A DNA stretch of 64,000 nt, taken from the NCBI GenBank assembly GCA_017607445.1, contig JAEVHH010000006.1, forward strand, positions 1,364,001-1,428,000, read 5' to 3'. A program made the translations under genes and the position numbers. This DNA is from Histoplasma ohiense (taxonomy: Eukaryota > Ascomycota > Eurotiomycetes > Onygenales > Ajellomycetaceae). Shown here piece after piece: positions 20,101 through 33,101 of the stretch (position 1 is the first letter of the stretch; every line of letters starts with the position of its first letter). Below the pieces are notes generated by a model. That model was not told the DNA's origin. It did no database searches and was given only the letters and a program-made list of their open reading frames with translations.

Positions 20101-21177
20101 AATTGAGAGTCTTTAGACTTTTCTTAAAACTCATTTTCTTTATTTTTTTCTTGTTTGTATTTTTTATTTTTTGTATTTATTATACTCAAATTGAATTTTT
20201 TTCTTTTTCTCTTTTCTCTGATAAAATCCTTCTAAAAAAATACATTTGATTGAAGTTTGAGTGAGATTTGTATTTCTAGTATTTTTCAATTTAAGATTTG
20301 CACTTCTGATATCTTTTGACTTGATGTTTGTGCTTTTGATGTTTTCCAGCTTGGGATTTATGCTTTAGATATTTGAAAGTATGTTGGTTTTGTATTTATC
20401 ATTCATTTTCTTATTCAAGAAAGATTTTGAATGTCTGAGTGTTCAATATATTTTCTTTCAGTTTTTATATATTTGTTTGTTTGTTTGTATTGATTTAACA
20501 TCCCGGAGAAAACACGGGCAGTGCCTGTGTTTCAGAAGCCTTTCAAAGGGCATGAAGACATGCTACACTGAAGAGATTTCTATGTACACAGAGAGAGAGA
20601 AATCAGAATTCAGATGACAACTCTTGAGAAGACTCAGTTCATTAAAAGAGATTTTTTTAAATTATACATTTATTTTTAATCTGATATATAATCATTTATG
20701 ATGAAGCTATAGTATGATTCTCAAGAGAACTGCTGCTGCTATGTCTGAAAGATTTTATAGTGAACAGAGAGAGATAACTCTCTCAGTTGATCTGAGAGCT
20801 GTCTGCACTTCTAACAACAGAAGAAAGATAGATGAGATAGATAAAAGAAAAGAGAAAAAATGAGTATTTTGTAAAGAAAAATAAAGAAAAGAGTGAAAAA
20901 AAGACTGTATCATCTATAATATCTTGCAGCCATATGATTCAGCACAAGCTCAGAGAGAGAGAGAAGAGAGCACTGAAGAAGATTATAAGAGAAAACAAAT
21001 GAAGAGAGACAGAGAGAGCAGTGAGAAAAGAGAAAAAAAATGTTTAAATTAATAGAGATCAGAATCAGTGAAAAAAAGCAAAGCAGAATGTGTATAGATA
21101 TCATACTGACAGCTGAGAGTATATCAACTGAGTCAGTATACAGACTGTACTGATTACATCACAGCTAATTGAGACAG

Positions 21178-21425
21178 ATGAATCAATCATACTGATTGAA
21201 TCATTTGCATCAGTTGAACTGATTGAATCAATTGAATCAATTGTATCAATTGTATCATTTGTATCATTTGTACTGATTGAATTGATTGAATTGATTGTAC
21301 TGTTTGTACTGATTGAATCAATTGAGCTGATTGTATCAATTGAATCAATTGTATCATTTGTATCAATTGCATTGATTGAATCTATTGTACTGATTGAATC
21401 AGTTGTATCAGATGTTGTGTTATCT
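21178..21425 (-). repeat. Low-complexity tract in LINE-D 3' region
   Basis: This is an imperfect array of attgatt/gaatcaattg/tgtatcatt units. On the minus strand it reads as repeated IDSID/SISTND. It probably grew by slippage after or during decay. Confidence 0.7.
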
Positions 21426-23279
21426 GTACTGTCTGTATAGACTTGGAACTGCTGTGAGAGGCTGTCAGATGATGTGTGTTCAAACAACTGTATTATCTCA
21501 TACAGTACTATATATAGAACTGCATGTGATCAAGCAGTTCTACAAAGTCTGTAGAGATCAGAGACTTTAGATAGACAACAGCTGTTATCTGATTGTGTGA
21601 CTGTGCTACTGATTTTTTGAGTCAGTGAGAGAAGTGTCTCTGTGAGTATTGATAGAATATCAAATATTCTGAGTTTTTATTGTGTTTATAGATATAGATG
21701 AGTCTCACATCTGCATACTGAAAGTATCTGTAGTATCAGAAGAACTTCTCATAAGAAAAGTGAAGTATAAATCAGTAGTGAAGAATATACTGTGATATAA
21801 TGAGCTCTGAAGAAATCTTTATTTAATATTGTACAGTCAGTCTACTAAATCTTCAGTTTTAGTATCAGTCAGAGAGTTTTTCACAGACTCTGTTTCATCA
21901 CTCTCACTCTGTTTCTTGACTAAATTACTTGATCACTGTGTGAACTCCACTGACTGTGAATATGATCTCAAGTTTATAGACTGAGACTGTAGTAGATGAG
22001 ACTGTCTGTTTAGTCAGACAGTCTGCTTTCTCATTGCTTTCTATTTTTATATACTCAGAGACTCATTTCAGACTTATATTATGTTGTCTGAGGAGCTCAT
22101 GACAGCAGCTGTAGACTCAGTTCAAGAAAGTTATCATATTGCTCTGTATGTCTCAGATGACTGAGATATTATCAAGACAAAGTCAGATTCAAGAATTGAT
22201 GCTGTTATCTGTGACACAGAGTAAAAGCTTCATCATACACTCTAATACATAACAGATGTCAACTGCTTCAGTATCAAAGATATATGATATAGAGTTCAGT
22301 GCAGCTGAGAAGCTGATCAGCTGTTTATTTCTCTGATAGACTATAAAATTATAGCTCATTTATTTACTGTTGTCAAGAATCTGTTCTGATTCATTTAAAA
22401 AAATATATAGATCTGTTGAAGATTTATTTTTTCATTATTTTTTGAATATCTGAGTAGTATTTTTTTTATCTACACTCTCTGTGAAGTCTGTTCTGCATCT
22501 TTCTGAGTAGTGTGGAATGATAAGTGTGAATCTATTGACTACAGACAGCAGTATTTTCAATCTCTGAATCTTGATCTTTAGATACTGCTGAGTTTCAGTC
22601 TCTTTTTCATATTCAATTATTGAGAGAGCTATCTGTGAAGTCAGTGAGTGTCTCTCATTTATCATCTGAAGTCTTGTTGCAAAATATATTTTGATCTTCT
22701 TCAGAGCTATTATTGCTGATGAGAGCTCAGCATCTCAGTATAGAGTTGTAATAAATATTGTATAGAAAACTGAAAGAACTTCTTTGACTATTATAATAAG
22801 CATCTTCTCAACTGTTCTCATATATTATATCAGATGAAAGCTGATCTTCTCATTTCTGTCTGTGTGTCATACTGACTGTATGTGACTGCTGTATCAGATT
22901 TCTGTGTTATAGAGTAGTAAGAGAACTATACAGATGATAATCATCTTCTGTAGAACATCTGCTGAAAGCTCATCTCTGATCTTCTCTAGACTTCAGATGT
23001 GCTGAGCCACAGCTTTTGTTTTTTTTACTTAGACAGAGATATATAATCTTCAGATGAATCTTTTATTAAAATATACACTCAGTCAATGAAATACTGACTT
23101 CTGTTCAGCTGAGATAATGACAGAGTGTATGATTAGATTCTCTGATACAATCACTGACAGTGTTTCATTGTATTACTTTGTTATGATATGAATTATCTCA
23201 AGCTTTTCTGATGCAAAGATCATCTTGTTTGTCTTTCTCTATCTCAGAATACTCTGTATATCATAGCTGAGAAAAGTAG

Positions 23280-23960
23280 TATTATTGTCAAGTGAGTGTA
23301 TAGCTCATCAAATATTCAGATCATCTGTATAGTCAAAATACAATTTCAGATTCTATCACAGCAGCTCTGTCAGATACAGAGGAAATAATATTGATGACAG
23401 AGAAGATCTCTGTGATATGCTATATTGCATCTGATATACTGCTGTAGTGATCTTCTTCAGCTGAATCTGAGCTCTGCATTCAGTGAGAAAGCTGTCAATG
23501 AGTTGTAGCAGCTTACACAGTCATCTCTAATACATCATCTACTGAAGTAGTTATCTACACAGCACAGCATCAAAGACACTCTGCATATTCATTATAATTA
23601 TGAATATCTTCTTATTTTGTGTGAAAGCTGTCTTTATCTCATGAATGAAAGCAGCTATCAGATTCATTGCAGATTATCTAAGCAGTATCTCTTCATACTA
23701 CAAACTGATCATATTATGAATGAATGCTGTGTACATCAGTTGTCTTGTAATGATGTATTTCAGCTTTTTGAAAATTACTGAGAGAAAAATAATAAGTCTT
23801 CAGAAGCAGATCAAGCTTCTGTCTCTTTTATCTATCTTGAATATCATTGCCATCTCTGTCAGTTTTCAGATTCATGGAAAGTGACAGAGTCAGAGACAGC
23901 AGTTGTATAGCTGCTGTATAAAGAGAGATATATATTGTCAGTATATCTTAAGCAGCTGTA
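23280..23960 (-). pseudogene. LINE-D reverse transcriptase (ORF2 core)
   Basis: Minus-strand translation in one frame gives LSVIFKKLKYIITRQL, NMQSVFDAVL (the first catalytic Asp region), SISQRSSLSSILFPLYL (from the PQGSPLSPILF motif) and FDYTDDLNI (from Y-A-D-D). This order and wording are those of Tad1-clade LINE RTs. Changes such as P to S, G to R, G to D and A to T are all C-to-T or G-to-A. Stops are numerous. Confidence 0.85.
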
Positions 23961-25880
23961 CTGTGATTTCATCTATATCTGAAGAAATACTCTGTACTTC
24001 AATGATATTGCACTCTATCTTCTTCATCTCAAGTCAGAGATTTCAGAGCAGATTTCTTATGTTATTTCAGTGCTCATTATTCAGTGAATTGTACTTCAGA
24101 TCATCAGCTGAGTTGTATTACTTTAGAATAATTTATTGAAGTGTCTCAACTTTGACAGCTGTCTCTTCTATAATCTGATTTTTAATTATTAGAGAAAGTG
24201 CTCTGAGATTGAATTTCAGCTTATATCATACTATCATTTAGTACAGATCTCTGTCATCTCTGATTTCATTGATTATTTGTCTTTAGTATATACATTTGAC
24301 TTTGTGTATTGTATTCTTGAATCAATGCTTTGCAGTCTCTGTCTGATGAGTGATGAGCTCTTGATGCATTCTTCAGCAATCTGCTGTTTATCAGAGAGTT
24401 ATAGTCTGCTCTTGTTGCACTGACTTGCTGACTATCTGAGCTGCAGTCAGAAGATTCTGAATGAAGTATCAGATCAGATTATCAAGCTATATCACATTCT
24501 CAACTCTATCTGAATAAAATATATTCATTATGAAATCTCTGATAAAATCTGCAAAGAGTCTCAGCTGAGAGTCTGTGATTTTGATCTGAACACTACTCTG
24601 CTGTGTCTGAGATGTTGTTGATAGTATAGTAATTATAGACTGATGATTTGAGCTGCAGTGTAAATTTTGATGCTCTGAAGTGAAAGCAAAAATTATATTG
24701 AAGAAGATGAGATCAATTACATAATTTATTGCATAAATCAGAACATCTATCTCTTTCACAAAGTTTATTTCATATTCACTGATTCACTGAACAACTTCTC
24801 TTCTCAGTACAGATTCACTGTCTCTGATTCAAAGACATCATATCATACATTGAAATTCTCATCTATCAGACAGCAGACTGATGAGTTTAAATTAATCAGA
24901 TAATTCATGACTGTGTCTGTCTCAGACTGTCTGTACACATTGAGAATGTGACAATCATTGACACTGATTCACAGCAGATCTCTGTTTTGCACAGATCAGT
25001 GTTGCTATACTCTTATCTTTGAACTTTTATATATATATATCATGACTCAGAGTCTCTTCTTCTCTCACTGCTTCAGATTAGTATCATCTCAGCAGTCTAT
25101 GAGCACAAAGCATTTATATACTGAGTAATTAGAAGTCTTAATATCAGAGTGTGTGTAAGACTTCTGTATACAGATCACTTCACAGCTCTGTTTGAAAGTA
25201 AGCTGTAGAGCTATTATATGACAGAAAACTGCTCTAACTGTATTTACTCAGAAAATCTGTAGAGAGTGATTTTTCTGCTGATTGTTTCTGCAATATCAGT
25301 TACATTATTGATGTTGATATTCTAGTATGAGAAGTTACTTGATGAGCTGCTGTCAAAGTTCATCTGTGAAATGAGATTGAAAAGTTTCAGATTTGTTGTT
25401 TATATACTGAGATTAGACTATTCTTTGATTATTTGACTGTGCTGCTGCTCTGCTGTGCAGACTGAGTATTATCTGATGCAGATCATCTATCAGATGATAT
25501 TCTCTTTACTGATAAAGCTCTGAATAGTTACTCATTTACAGAGTGCTAGCTCAGTGAGCTGTGTTGACTGAGTTGATTAAGTGAATGATGTAGATATCAT
25601 TACTGTGATCATTGATACTAGCTATACTGACAGTGATTGCCACTTCTGAGCATCTCTGTGACATCTGTTATCAAGACAGTGAACAGCTGGTAGCTTCTTT
25701 TAAGTTAGATGTCTGAGAATGCTATTCATACATCTGAGTGTGACAGAGCAGTGCTGATGCTCAGCTGAGTAGAGCTGATAGTAGTTGATATATTATAATA
25801 CTCTTTTGCACTTCATATCTGTTGACTCTTTATGCTGGCTTGTGAGCTCACTGCAGTTGAAGCATCTCATCAGTTGCATA
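23961..25880 (-). pseudogene. LINE-D end of ORF1 and upstream ORF2 (endonuclease region)
   Basis: At 25820-25880 a nucleocapsid-like CFNCSELTSQHK motif follows directly from the ORF1 piece across hAT-S2. The region between it and RT should encode the ORF2 endonuclease, but decay is too heavy for me to mark motifs. The open piece 24487-24759 (ITDSQLRLFADFIRD) lies upstream of the RT. Confidence 0.55.
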
Positions 25881-27947
25881 TAGACTGACTGTGTGAGCAT
25901 GCATGGGACTGGGACTAAATATTTCTTCAGTTCCATTATCAAATTTCTTAGTTCTGATCTCATATAGTGTTTATTAAATTAGTCACTTTACACTGTTTAT
26001 ATTATAAATCTAGTCTCAGATCATGTTCTTCTTATAAATTACTGATTCTGGTTTCATTTGATCCCATTTTGTTAAAATGGGACCAAATGGGACCATGATT
26101 TACCCTATATAGATGATATAATGCTATGAGTGTTATCAAAAATCATTATCTATCAAAAGAAGTTTAGTGTATTTATGCTCTAGTTCTATTTTGAACTAGT
26201 AATGATAGTGATAGATAGATTCACTGCAGTAGATAGGTTGGCAGCGATAGATTGGCAGCAATAGATAGGTTGGCAGTGGTAGGTTGATTGGCAGCAATAG
26301 ATAGATTCGCCGCGGTAGATAGGTTGGCAGCGATAGATTAGCAGCAATAGATTAGCAGCGATAGATTAGCAGCGATAGATTAGCAGCGATAGATTAGCAG
26401 TGATAGATTAGCAGCAATAGATTAGCAGTGATAGATAGATTGGCAGCAGCAATAGATTAGCAGCAATAGATTAGCAGCGATAGATTAGCAGTGATAGATA
26501 GATTGGCAGTGGTAGATAAATTGGCAGCGATAGATAGATTGGCAGTGGTAGATAAATTGGCAGCGATAGATAGGTTGGCAGCGATAGATTAGCAGCGATA
26601 GATTAGCAGCGATAGATAGATTGGCAGTGATAGATAGGTTGGCAGCGATAGATTAGCAGTGATAGATTAGCAGCGATAGATAGATTGGCAGTGGTAGATA
26701 AATTGGCAGCGATGGATAGGTTGGCAGTGATAGATTAGCAGCGATAGATTAGCAGCGATAGATAGATTGGCAGTGGTAGATAAATTGGCAGCGATAGATA
26801 GATTGGCAGTGGTAGATAAATTGGCAGCGATAGATAGGTTGGCAGCGATAGATTAGCAGCGATAGATTAGCAGCGATAGATAGATTGGCAGTGATAGATA
26901 GGTTGGCAGCGATAGATTAGCAGTGATAGATTAGCAGCGATAGATAGATTGGCAGTGATAGATAGGTTGGCAGCGATAGATTAGCAGTGATAGATAGCTT
27001 AGTAGTGAGGGATAGCTTAGCAGCGAGGGATAGCTTAGCAGTGAGGGATAGCTTAGCAGCGAGGGATAGCTTAGCAGCGAGGGATAGCTTAGCAGTGAGG
27101 GATAGCTTAGCAGCGAGGGATAGCTTAGCAGTGAGGGATAGATTGGCAGCAGCGATAGATTAGCAGCGATAGATAGATTGGCAGCAGCGATAGATTAGCA
27201 GCGATAGATTAGCAGCAATAGATTGGCAGCGATAGATAGATTGACAGTGGTAGATAAATTGGCAGTGATAGATAGATTCGCCGCGGTAGATAGGTTGGCA
27301 GCGATAGATTAGCAGCAATAGATAGATTGGCAGTGAGGGATAGATTGACAGCGATAGATAGATTAGCAGCGATAGATAGATTGACAGCAGTGATAGATTA
27401 GCAGCAATAGATAGATTGGCAGTGGTAGATAAATTGGCAGTGATAGATAGGTTGGCAGTGATAGATAGGTTGACAGCGATAGCTTAGCAGTGAGGGATAG
27501 CTTGCAGCAATAGATAGATTGGCAGCGGCGATAGCTTAGCAGCAAGGGATAGCTTGCAGCAATAGATAGGTTGGCAGCGGCGATAGCTTAGCAGTGAGGG
27601 ATAGCTTAGCAGTGAGGGATTGATTGACAGCACTAGATAGGGGTGATATCTCCACCAATCATATCATCAGATTGATATCTAAGATATGTATTATATAATC
27701 ATCAGAACAGAACCAAACCTCAGTCAAAATCATAGTCAGTCTCAGATCATGTTCTTATTTTTGATAGTCAGTCACTTTACATGAAATATCAAGATTTATT
27801 AGTCTCATTTCACTCATGTTCTAATAATTCTAGTCACTTTACACTCTCATTCTGATCCTGGTTCCACTGAAAATCATGCCAAGAAATGGACTGGGATCAA
27901 ATCAAATCAAATCAAACATGAAATTCATGGTCCCATCAGCCAGTCTA
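25881..27947 (-). mobile_element. hAT-like minisatellite element copy 2 (hAT-S2), complete
   Basis: The terminal inverted repeats are tagactgactg at the left and cagccagtcta at the right. The flanking 8-bp duplication is gttgcata (25873-25880) and gttgcaca (27948-27955), one mismatch. An 8-bp TSD with short TIRs is the hAT pattern. The interior is mostly minisatellite and encodes no transposase. It interrupts LINE-D ORF1 next to a zinc-knuckle sequence. Confidence 0.8.
26208..27645 (-). repeat. Minisatellite of hAT-S2
   Basis: This is the longest of the three arrays (about 1.4 kb), made of 14-bp gatagattagcagc and 18-bp units (gatagattggcagtggta; gagggatagcttagcagc). Blocks of units appear duplicated in segments. 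Confidence 0.9.
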
Positions 27948-28251
27948 GTTGCACATACTTTGATGAATGGCAGTACCTCTGGCATTCTGAGTCATGTCTC
28001 ACTGTCAGAGATCTTTTCTCAATAAATCTGATTCTCTCACTGATATTGAAAAGTGAGAAGTCTTTCATTGAAGTGAGAAAGAAGACAATTCATATAATCT
28101 TCTCTATTTTAAGATTCACTTCATATTGTAAGAATTGACAGCATATTAATTTTATTTTTGTCTGAATCAGAATTTCTTTTTCAATTATTTTATTTGTGAG
28201 AATTCTTATCTCTTCTCAATTCTTAACAAATTTTGAAATCTCTGAGACAGT
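27948..28251 (-). pseudogene. LINE-D ORF1 segment between hAT-S2 and A1
   Basis: The minus-strand frame reads SEISKFVKN*EEIRIL and TNKIIEKEILIQTKIK, a charged helical ORF1 segment. It joins the segment at 43685 once A1 and one copy of its TSD (acagt) are removed. Confidence 0.75.
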
Positions 28252-28529
28252 TGTAATGCTGTAATGCACTCGTTTATTATTTCCTTATTATCTTCGCTTA
28301 TTCTTACCTCTTTCCATTATACTCTCGCTACCACTATTTCTATATGTATATATATATATCGATGTATGTATTTCGCACATCTTCTTTCTCTTTCTTTTCT
28401 TCCTTAGCAATTAGCTACACTACACTACATTATGCTACTATATTACACTCTACAATATATTACTATTATCTCTGCTACATTATAAACTATCTTCTACTAT
28501 TACTCTTCACACTGTCACTACACCTCACA
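28252..28529 (+). repeat. A1 5' LTR
   Basis: TG...CA ends. The first 8 bases, tgtaatgc, are repeated, which makes this LTR longer than its partner. Confidence 0.85.
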
Positions 28530-28576
28530 GTTTCTAATTGCTCAATCTTTGAGAGACAGTTCATTGAGTAATAGTC

Positions 28577-29925
28577 ATGGCCTCTACCCACAGCATCCAC
28601 TGTACTCATGCTACCACTGAATTCAAAGCAGCAAACATCATGGAAGAAAACCACAAAATACACACTTCTGCCACTGAAAGTGTGCAATAAGCATTATCTT
28701 CTTCTATGAAATCAGACTCTGAGTATAATTCAGAAGAGGATATCTCTTCTGAAGATCTCAGCATAATTAAGACTGAGAAGATAGCTGTGATCAGAAGAAT
28801 CAAAAAATTACAGATCAAGAAAGAATTGCAAAAACTTCAACAGCAGTGCAATACTTTACTACAAGAATTGAATAAAACAATTTCAGTCATCTGAAATACA
28901 CTAGAAACACATTCAAACCACAGTAGAGATGCAACTAGTATGAATAATAACTGTGATAACACCACAAATATTCTCAGATCACTGAAAGCCATACTACAAG
29001 TGCTCAACATCTTAGTGAAAAGTGCTGTGACTACTGTCAGTAGAAGATGTAGTTGGGTATCACTTTGAGAATTAGAACTTTGAGATTCTGACATAAGTGA
29101 TCACTCTTCTTGAAGAGATGTGAAAAAATTTCAAGATCAAAGTATGAAAGAATTTGAAAACTTTGTTACAGCTGCTATTGCTTTCCATGTCAGTGATCTT
29201 GATTACTACAACAAACACAACCATTGAAAGATCATTGAAGCTGTTACTCATTTCAATGTTGAGATGCAACAACATTGATATCAACATACACATGATATAC
29301 AGACTTTGCCACCATGGGAAGAATTTGTTAGTTGAATGCAATGTCAAGTCATCAATCCAGATAAAAGTTTCTGAGATGCTGATAGACAGTACTGAAAAAC
29401 AGAGCAACAAGAAGATCAGACAGTTCAACAATTTGCTTCACACTTACAATCAATTGAAGAGCATCTGCAACATTTTTATAGCAACTATTATCAGAAATCA
29501 CACCTCTATATGAAAGTTCTATCTTTCATTCACTGAGAATTCAACAAATATACAACCAAATTGGAAGAGTTAAGCTATGATGCCACTCTACATAAACTTG
29601 CAATGGCAGAATCGAATCTGTCAGAGAGATGGAAAAAGCTTAAAGAGAAGTCAAATTTCAAAAACCCCACTCAAAGCTTTAACAACAGAAATAATGCTGA
29701 TAATAGATCACAAAACAAATACAGATGAAATGATACTACAAAGTCTGATGACTCCACCCAATCAAAATATTGCTGTTATTGCAAGTGATCAGGACATACT
29801 ATTGATTTGTGTTTCAAACAACTCAAAAACAAATTCAAAAACACCAAATTCAACTCAAAACTCAATACAAAAGACACAAAGAACTTGAAGAACTCAAAAA
29901 ACACTTAAAACACATCATTCAGCTT
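28577..29925 (+). pseudogene. A1 gag
   Basis: The true gag frame starts at ATG 28577 (MASTHSIHCTHATTEF) and runs through TGA codons and one TAA to a CCHC zinc knuckle, CYCK*SGHTIDLC (29771-29812, TGA replacing one residue), then a Lys/Asn-rich tail. An acidic, coiled-coil-like segment lies at 28706-28894. Longer open frames at 29154-29513 and 29577-29888 are in other frames and are shadows. The overlap with pol implies a -1 frameshift between gag and pol. Confidence 0.8.
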
Positions 29926-31245
29926 GCAATGACAGTCATAAGTATGAAAAGTCAATACAAAAATGCCTTAAGCTTCACTGTCACAGTGGAACTCACTATA
30001 TCTAAGAGTCTGCAAAAAATGCTTGTGCTAGTAGACTCTGAATCAGAAGTGAACTGTGTCAATGAATTTTGAGCAAAGAATCACAATCTAGAAGCTGCTC
30101 ACTGCAAAATCAAAATAATCAAGTTGATTGATGAATGCATAATGTGCTTCTTTGAAGAGTATAACATTGCAACTACTGTCACTGATCACAAGAATAATGC
30201 ACAGCAGATATCTCATTCCTTTCATGCAATGAAGATGAAGAACTACAGTCTTGTATTAGAATTTTCTTGATTAAGACAAACAAATCCTCTTATAGATTGA
30301 TCAGATGAACAATTCTTCTTTAGAAGCTCTGAAGATGAACAACAGTCTCAAATTATTTCTGAACAAGATGTCTTAGCTGAAGTTCTCACAGAAGTTAGAG
30401 TAGAAATGCTTGTAGTATTATCTACAGAACATTCAAAAGACTCAAAACATGCTTTATATATATTCTCAGCTGCATATTCAGACTTGCCAATCAGTCTATC
30501 TGATTATGTCATGTCATACACACATATCTTCTCAGAAGAAGCTGCTATAAGCACAAAAAGATCAGAAGAAATGAAACACTGCATAGATCTCAAGCCTGAT
30601 ACACAATCTTCATTTATGCTGATATACAATCTCTCTGAAACTGAGTTAGCCACTCTAAGAGAATATTTAAAAAATGCATTAGATAAAGAATGGATACAAC
30701 TGTTCAGTAGCTCAGCTGATGCATCAATTCTCTTTATTCTCAAAAAAGATGATGAACTCTGTCTTTGTGTAGACTATCAAGGATTAAATCAAATCATCAT
30801 CAAGAACTGATACTCTCTATCTCTAATAAATGAATTACTTGATAAACTTTCAAAAGCCAAGATATTCACTAAGCTGGACCTTCAAGATGCCTATCACCAC
30901 ATACTTATAGTGGCAAAAGACCATTGGAAGACAGCCTTTAGAATGAGATATGAACATTTTGAATATGTAGTTATGTCATTTGAACTAGCTAATACTTCAG
31001 TGACATTCCAAGCATACATTAACAATGTCTTGTCTGATTTGTTGGATATATGTTGCATTGTCTATTTGGACGACATTCTCATATTCTCCAATTCAAAGCA
31101 GAAACATAAAGTGCATATTACTAAGATGCTAGAATGTCTCAAGCATGCAAATCTATTTGCAAAACTCTCTAAGTATGAATTTGAAGTGGACAAGATCTTG
31201 TTTCTGGGGTTTGTTATAGATACAAATGATGTTGAGATGGAGTCA
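29809..31245 (+). pseudogene. A1 protease and first part of reverse transcriptase
   Basis: The pol frame overlaps gag's end in the -1 frame. The protease active site appears as LVLVDSESEVNCVNEF (Gly of D-S-G changed to Glu), and YSLVLEFS*LRQTNPLID is the second protease motif. RT follows from about 30700: LFILKKDDELCLCVDYQGLN, FTKLDLQDAYHHI, HFEYVVMSFELANTS and the intact catalytic VYLDDILIF (about 31060-31086). RT is cut by element B at 31246. Confidence 0.9.
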
Positions 31246-31391
31246 TGTGGTAATTTCGGCTTATTATTCTTCCGTGGCGTACGCCACCCCCTATTATTAA
31301 GGATGGCGTACACTACTGCACTAGTTATTTCGTATAAGAAGAGCTGCAAAGCTTAGAAGCTTTGAACAGCTTAAGCAACCTTTGAACTACA
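31246..31391 (+). repeat. B 5' LTR
   Basis: This 146-bp LTR (tgtggtaatttcggc...gaactaca) differs from the 3' LTR at seven positions, six in CpG and one in CpC. Confidence 0.9.
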
Positions 31392-31761
31392 TCTGATAGC
31401 ATGTCTAAACTGAAGGGAGCATACACTCCTGGGGGTGTGATAATTCCACCTATGATGCAAGTTGTAGTTATCATGCCAGTGTGGTCATCTCTACACTCTA
31501 GAGCTCAATCATATGAATGAGTGGTGAAGTTGAAATGCTTCTGATTGCAAAATTGGTAGCAGATGACTCACCGCCATATGTGAGGTGAGCTGAGAGCATA
31601 GAAAGGTGGTGTAGAGATGAACAATGGTTCAAAGAACCACTCTACTCACAAGCTTAAGAAGAAGTCAGTCAGTTGTACAATCAAGAAGATATCAACAAGA
31701 AATCAACTACAAATGATATTCTTAAGACATAGAAAAAAGCATACAACCGATGATAACCATC

Positions 31762-33036
31762 ATGGACACCTTCAACCAACACCCATCCCTTGTACCTGAA
31801 CTGAATGAAATGCAACTGGTTCCTGAAGGCCTATGAGAAGCAGTACACAGAGCAGCAGCTCTCACATCTGAGAATGACAAGCTTCTCATCCACAACACCT
31901 TGTTGAAGAAGATATTGGCAATGTGTAATCTTTACCAAACAGAGCTCAAGGCGCAGAAGAAATGTCAGTGTGTGGAAGCTGCTCAGCAATGAGCAGCAGA
32001 TGCTGTGGGCTTTGCAGATAGTCTTGCAAATGTCAGAAACAAGTGAGACACTCAGATGACTGATCTGCACTGAGAGCTGAAGCATGTACATCTTGAGACT
32101 GAATGTCCAGCAACACTCAAGATCCCATCATGTAGCTTAATCAACTCTCTGAACATCAACACCTCATCTAACAACCCTGACCCAGCATACACAGCACGAA
32201 CAGTGTTCCCTGAGAATATGTCAATCATCACAGAATATATCAAGCCAGGCGATCTATCTAACCCACCATGCTTTGATGATGAGTGTAAGAACGACGCCGC
32301 TCTCAACTGGTTGGATCAGATGTATTCACACTATCACATGGAGTGTGAGCTCACAGAATGACAATCCATCAAATTACAGCAGGTCTTGTGTGCAGCATCT
32401 ATCCTCAAGGAAAAAGCTAGATCTCTTTGGATGACAGCTGAGAAGTTGAACACAAAAGCATCTGACAAGCATGGATTATCATGGAAGTGGGACAATTTTG
32501 CAAGATGGATCCTGCATAACTTCAAGGAACTAGATGTCAAAGACAAATGTTACAAATGCTTTGTAGAATGCAAGCAAGAAGGAGACCTTGCATTGTACTA
32601 CATCCATTTCAGCTTGCATTATCTTGCAATGAATCAAGAGCTTCTGACACCTTTCTGTCTACAAACCTTTGTACACAGCTTAGACACCGACCTATACGCT
32701 GAGTGGAAGTGTCTTAACCCACAGCCACAGACGGTGGAGGAAATGTACAAAACACTACTCTCAAGAGAACAAGCAAGCAAGCTGCAAAAGCAAGCAGCAG
32801 GGGTGCAGACAAATGCAAGAAGACTCATATCTATGCCCACCACTCCATCATCAAGACACCCAGACACAATGGATATTGACCTCAATGCTATCACAAAAGC
32901 CCCAAACCCCCTCAAGAAGAATTTGCCAGAGTGGGTAGCCTGGTGTCACAAACACAGAGCATGCTTTCACTGCAGCTGACAGAATCATAATGCAAGGGAT
33001 TGCTGTAATCACCCCCAAGAGAAGGAGTCAAAAAAC
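31762..33036 (+). pseudogene. B gag
   Basis: ATG at 31762 (MDTFNQHPSLVPEL) opens one frame that continues to about 33036 with a handful of TGA stops. An N-terminal Gln/Lys-rich helical part is followed by a capsid-like domain (NWLDQMYSHYHM; WKWDNFARWILHNFK) and a CCHC knuckle, CFHCS*QNHNARDC (about 32962-33003). The longest open portion is 32386-32979. It assembles the particle in intact relatives; here it is inactive. Confidence 0.85.
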
Positions 33037-33101
33037 TAGAGGGATCAGCAGAATCAGAGACACTCACTGATTGACTACTAAAGATCTCTGAAGTAGATGA
33101 G

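Larger units (their letters stand above)
18319..20472 (-). mobile_element. Family A element A2, 3' part (LTR plus 3' region)
   Basis: This is an inverted match to 41587-43684 of A1: the end of the chromodomain ORF near 20470, a 1.6-kb post-pol region, a purine tract (gcccttcttttttat read in plus) and the 3' LTR at 18319-18596. It is the missing half of A2 at 46257-51155. LINE-D separates the two halves, and both carry the 15-bp TSD tcagtttttatatat. Confidence 0.85.

Noticed and set aside
29154..29513. 119-codon ORF resembling a membrane protein, repeated in A copies
   Set aside because: It overlaps gag in another frame. The gag frame from 28577 contains the zinc knuckle and coherent protein, so this is a shadow; its repetition just follows the element copies.
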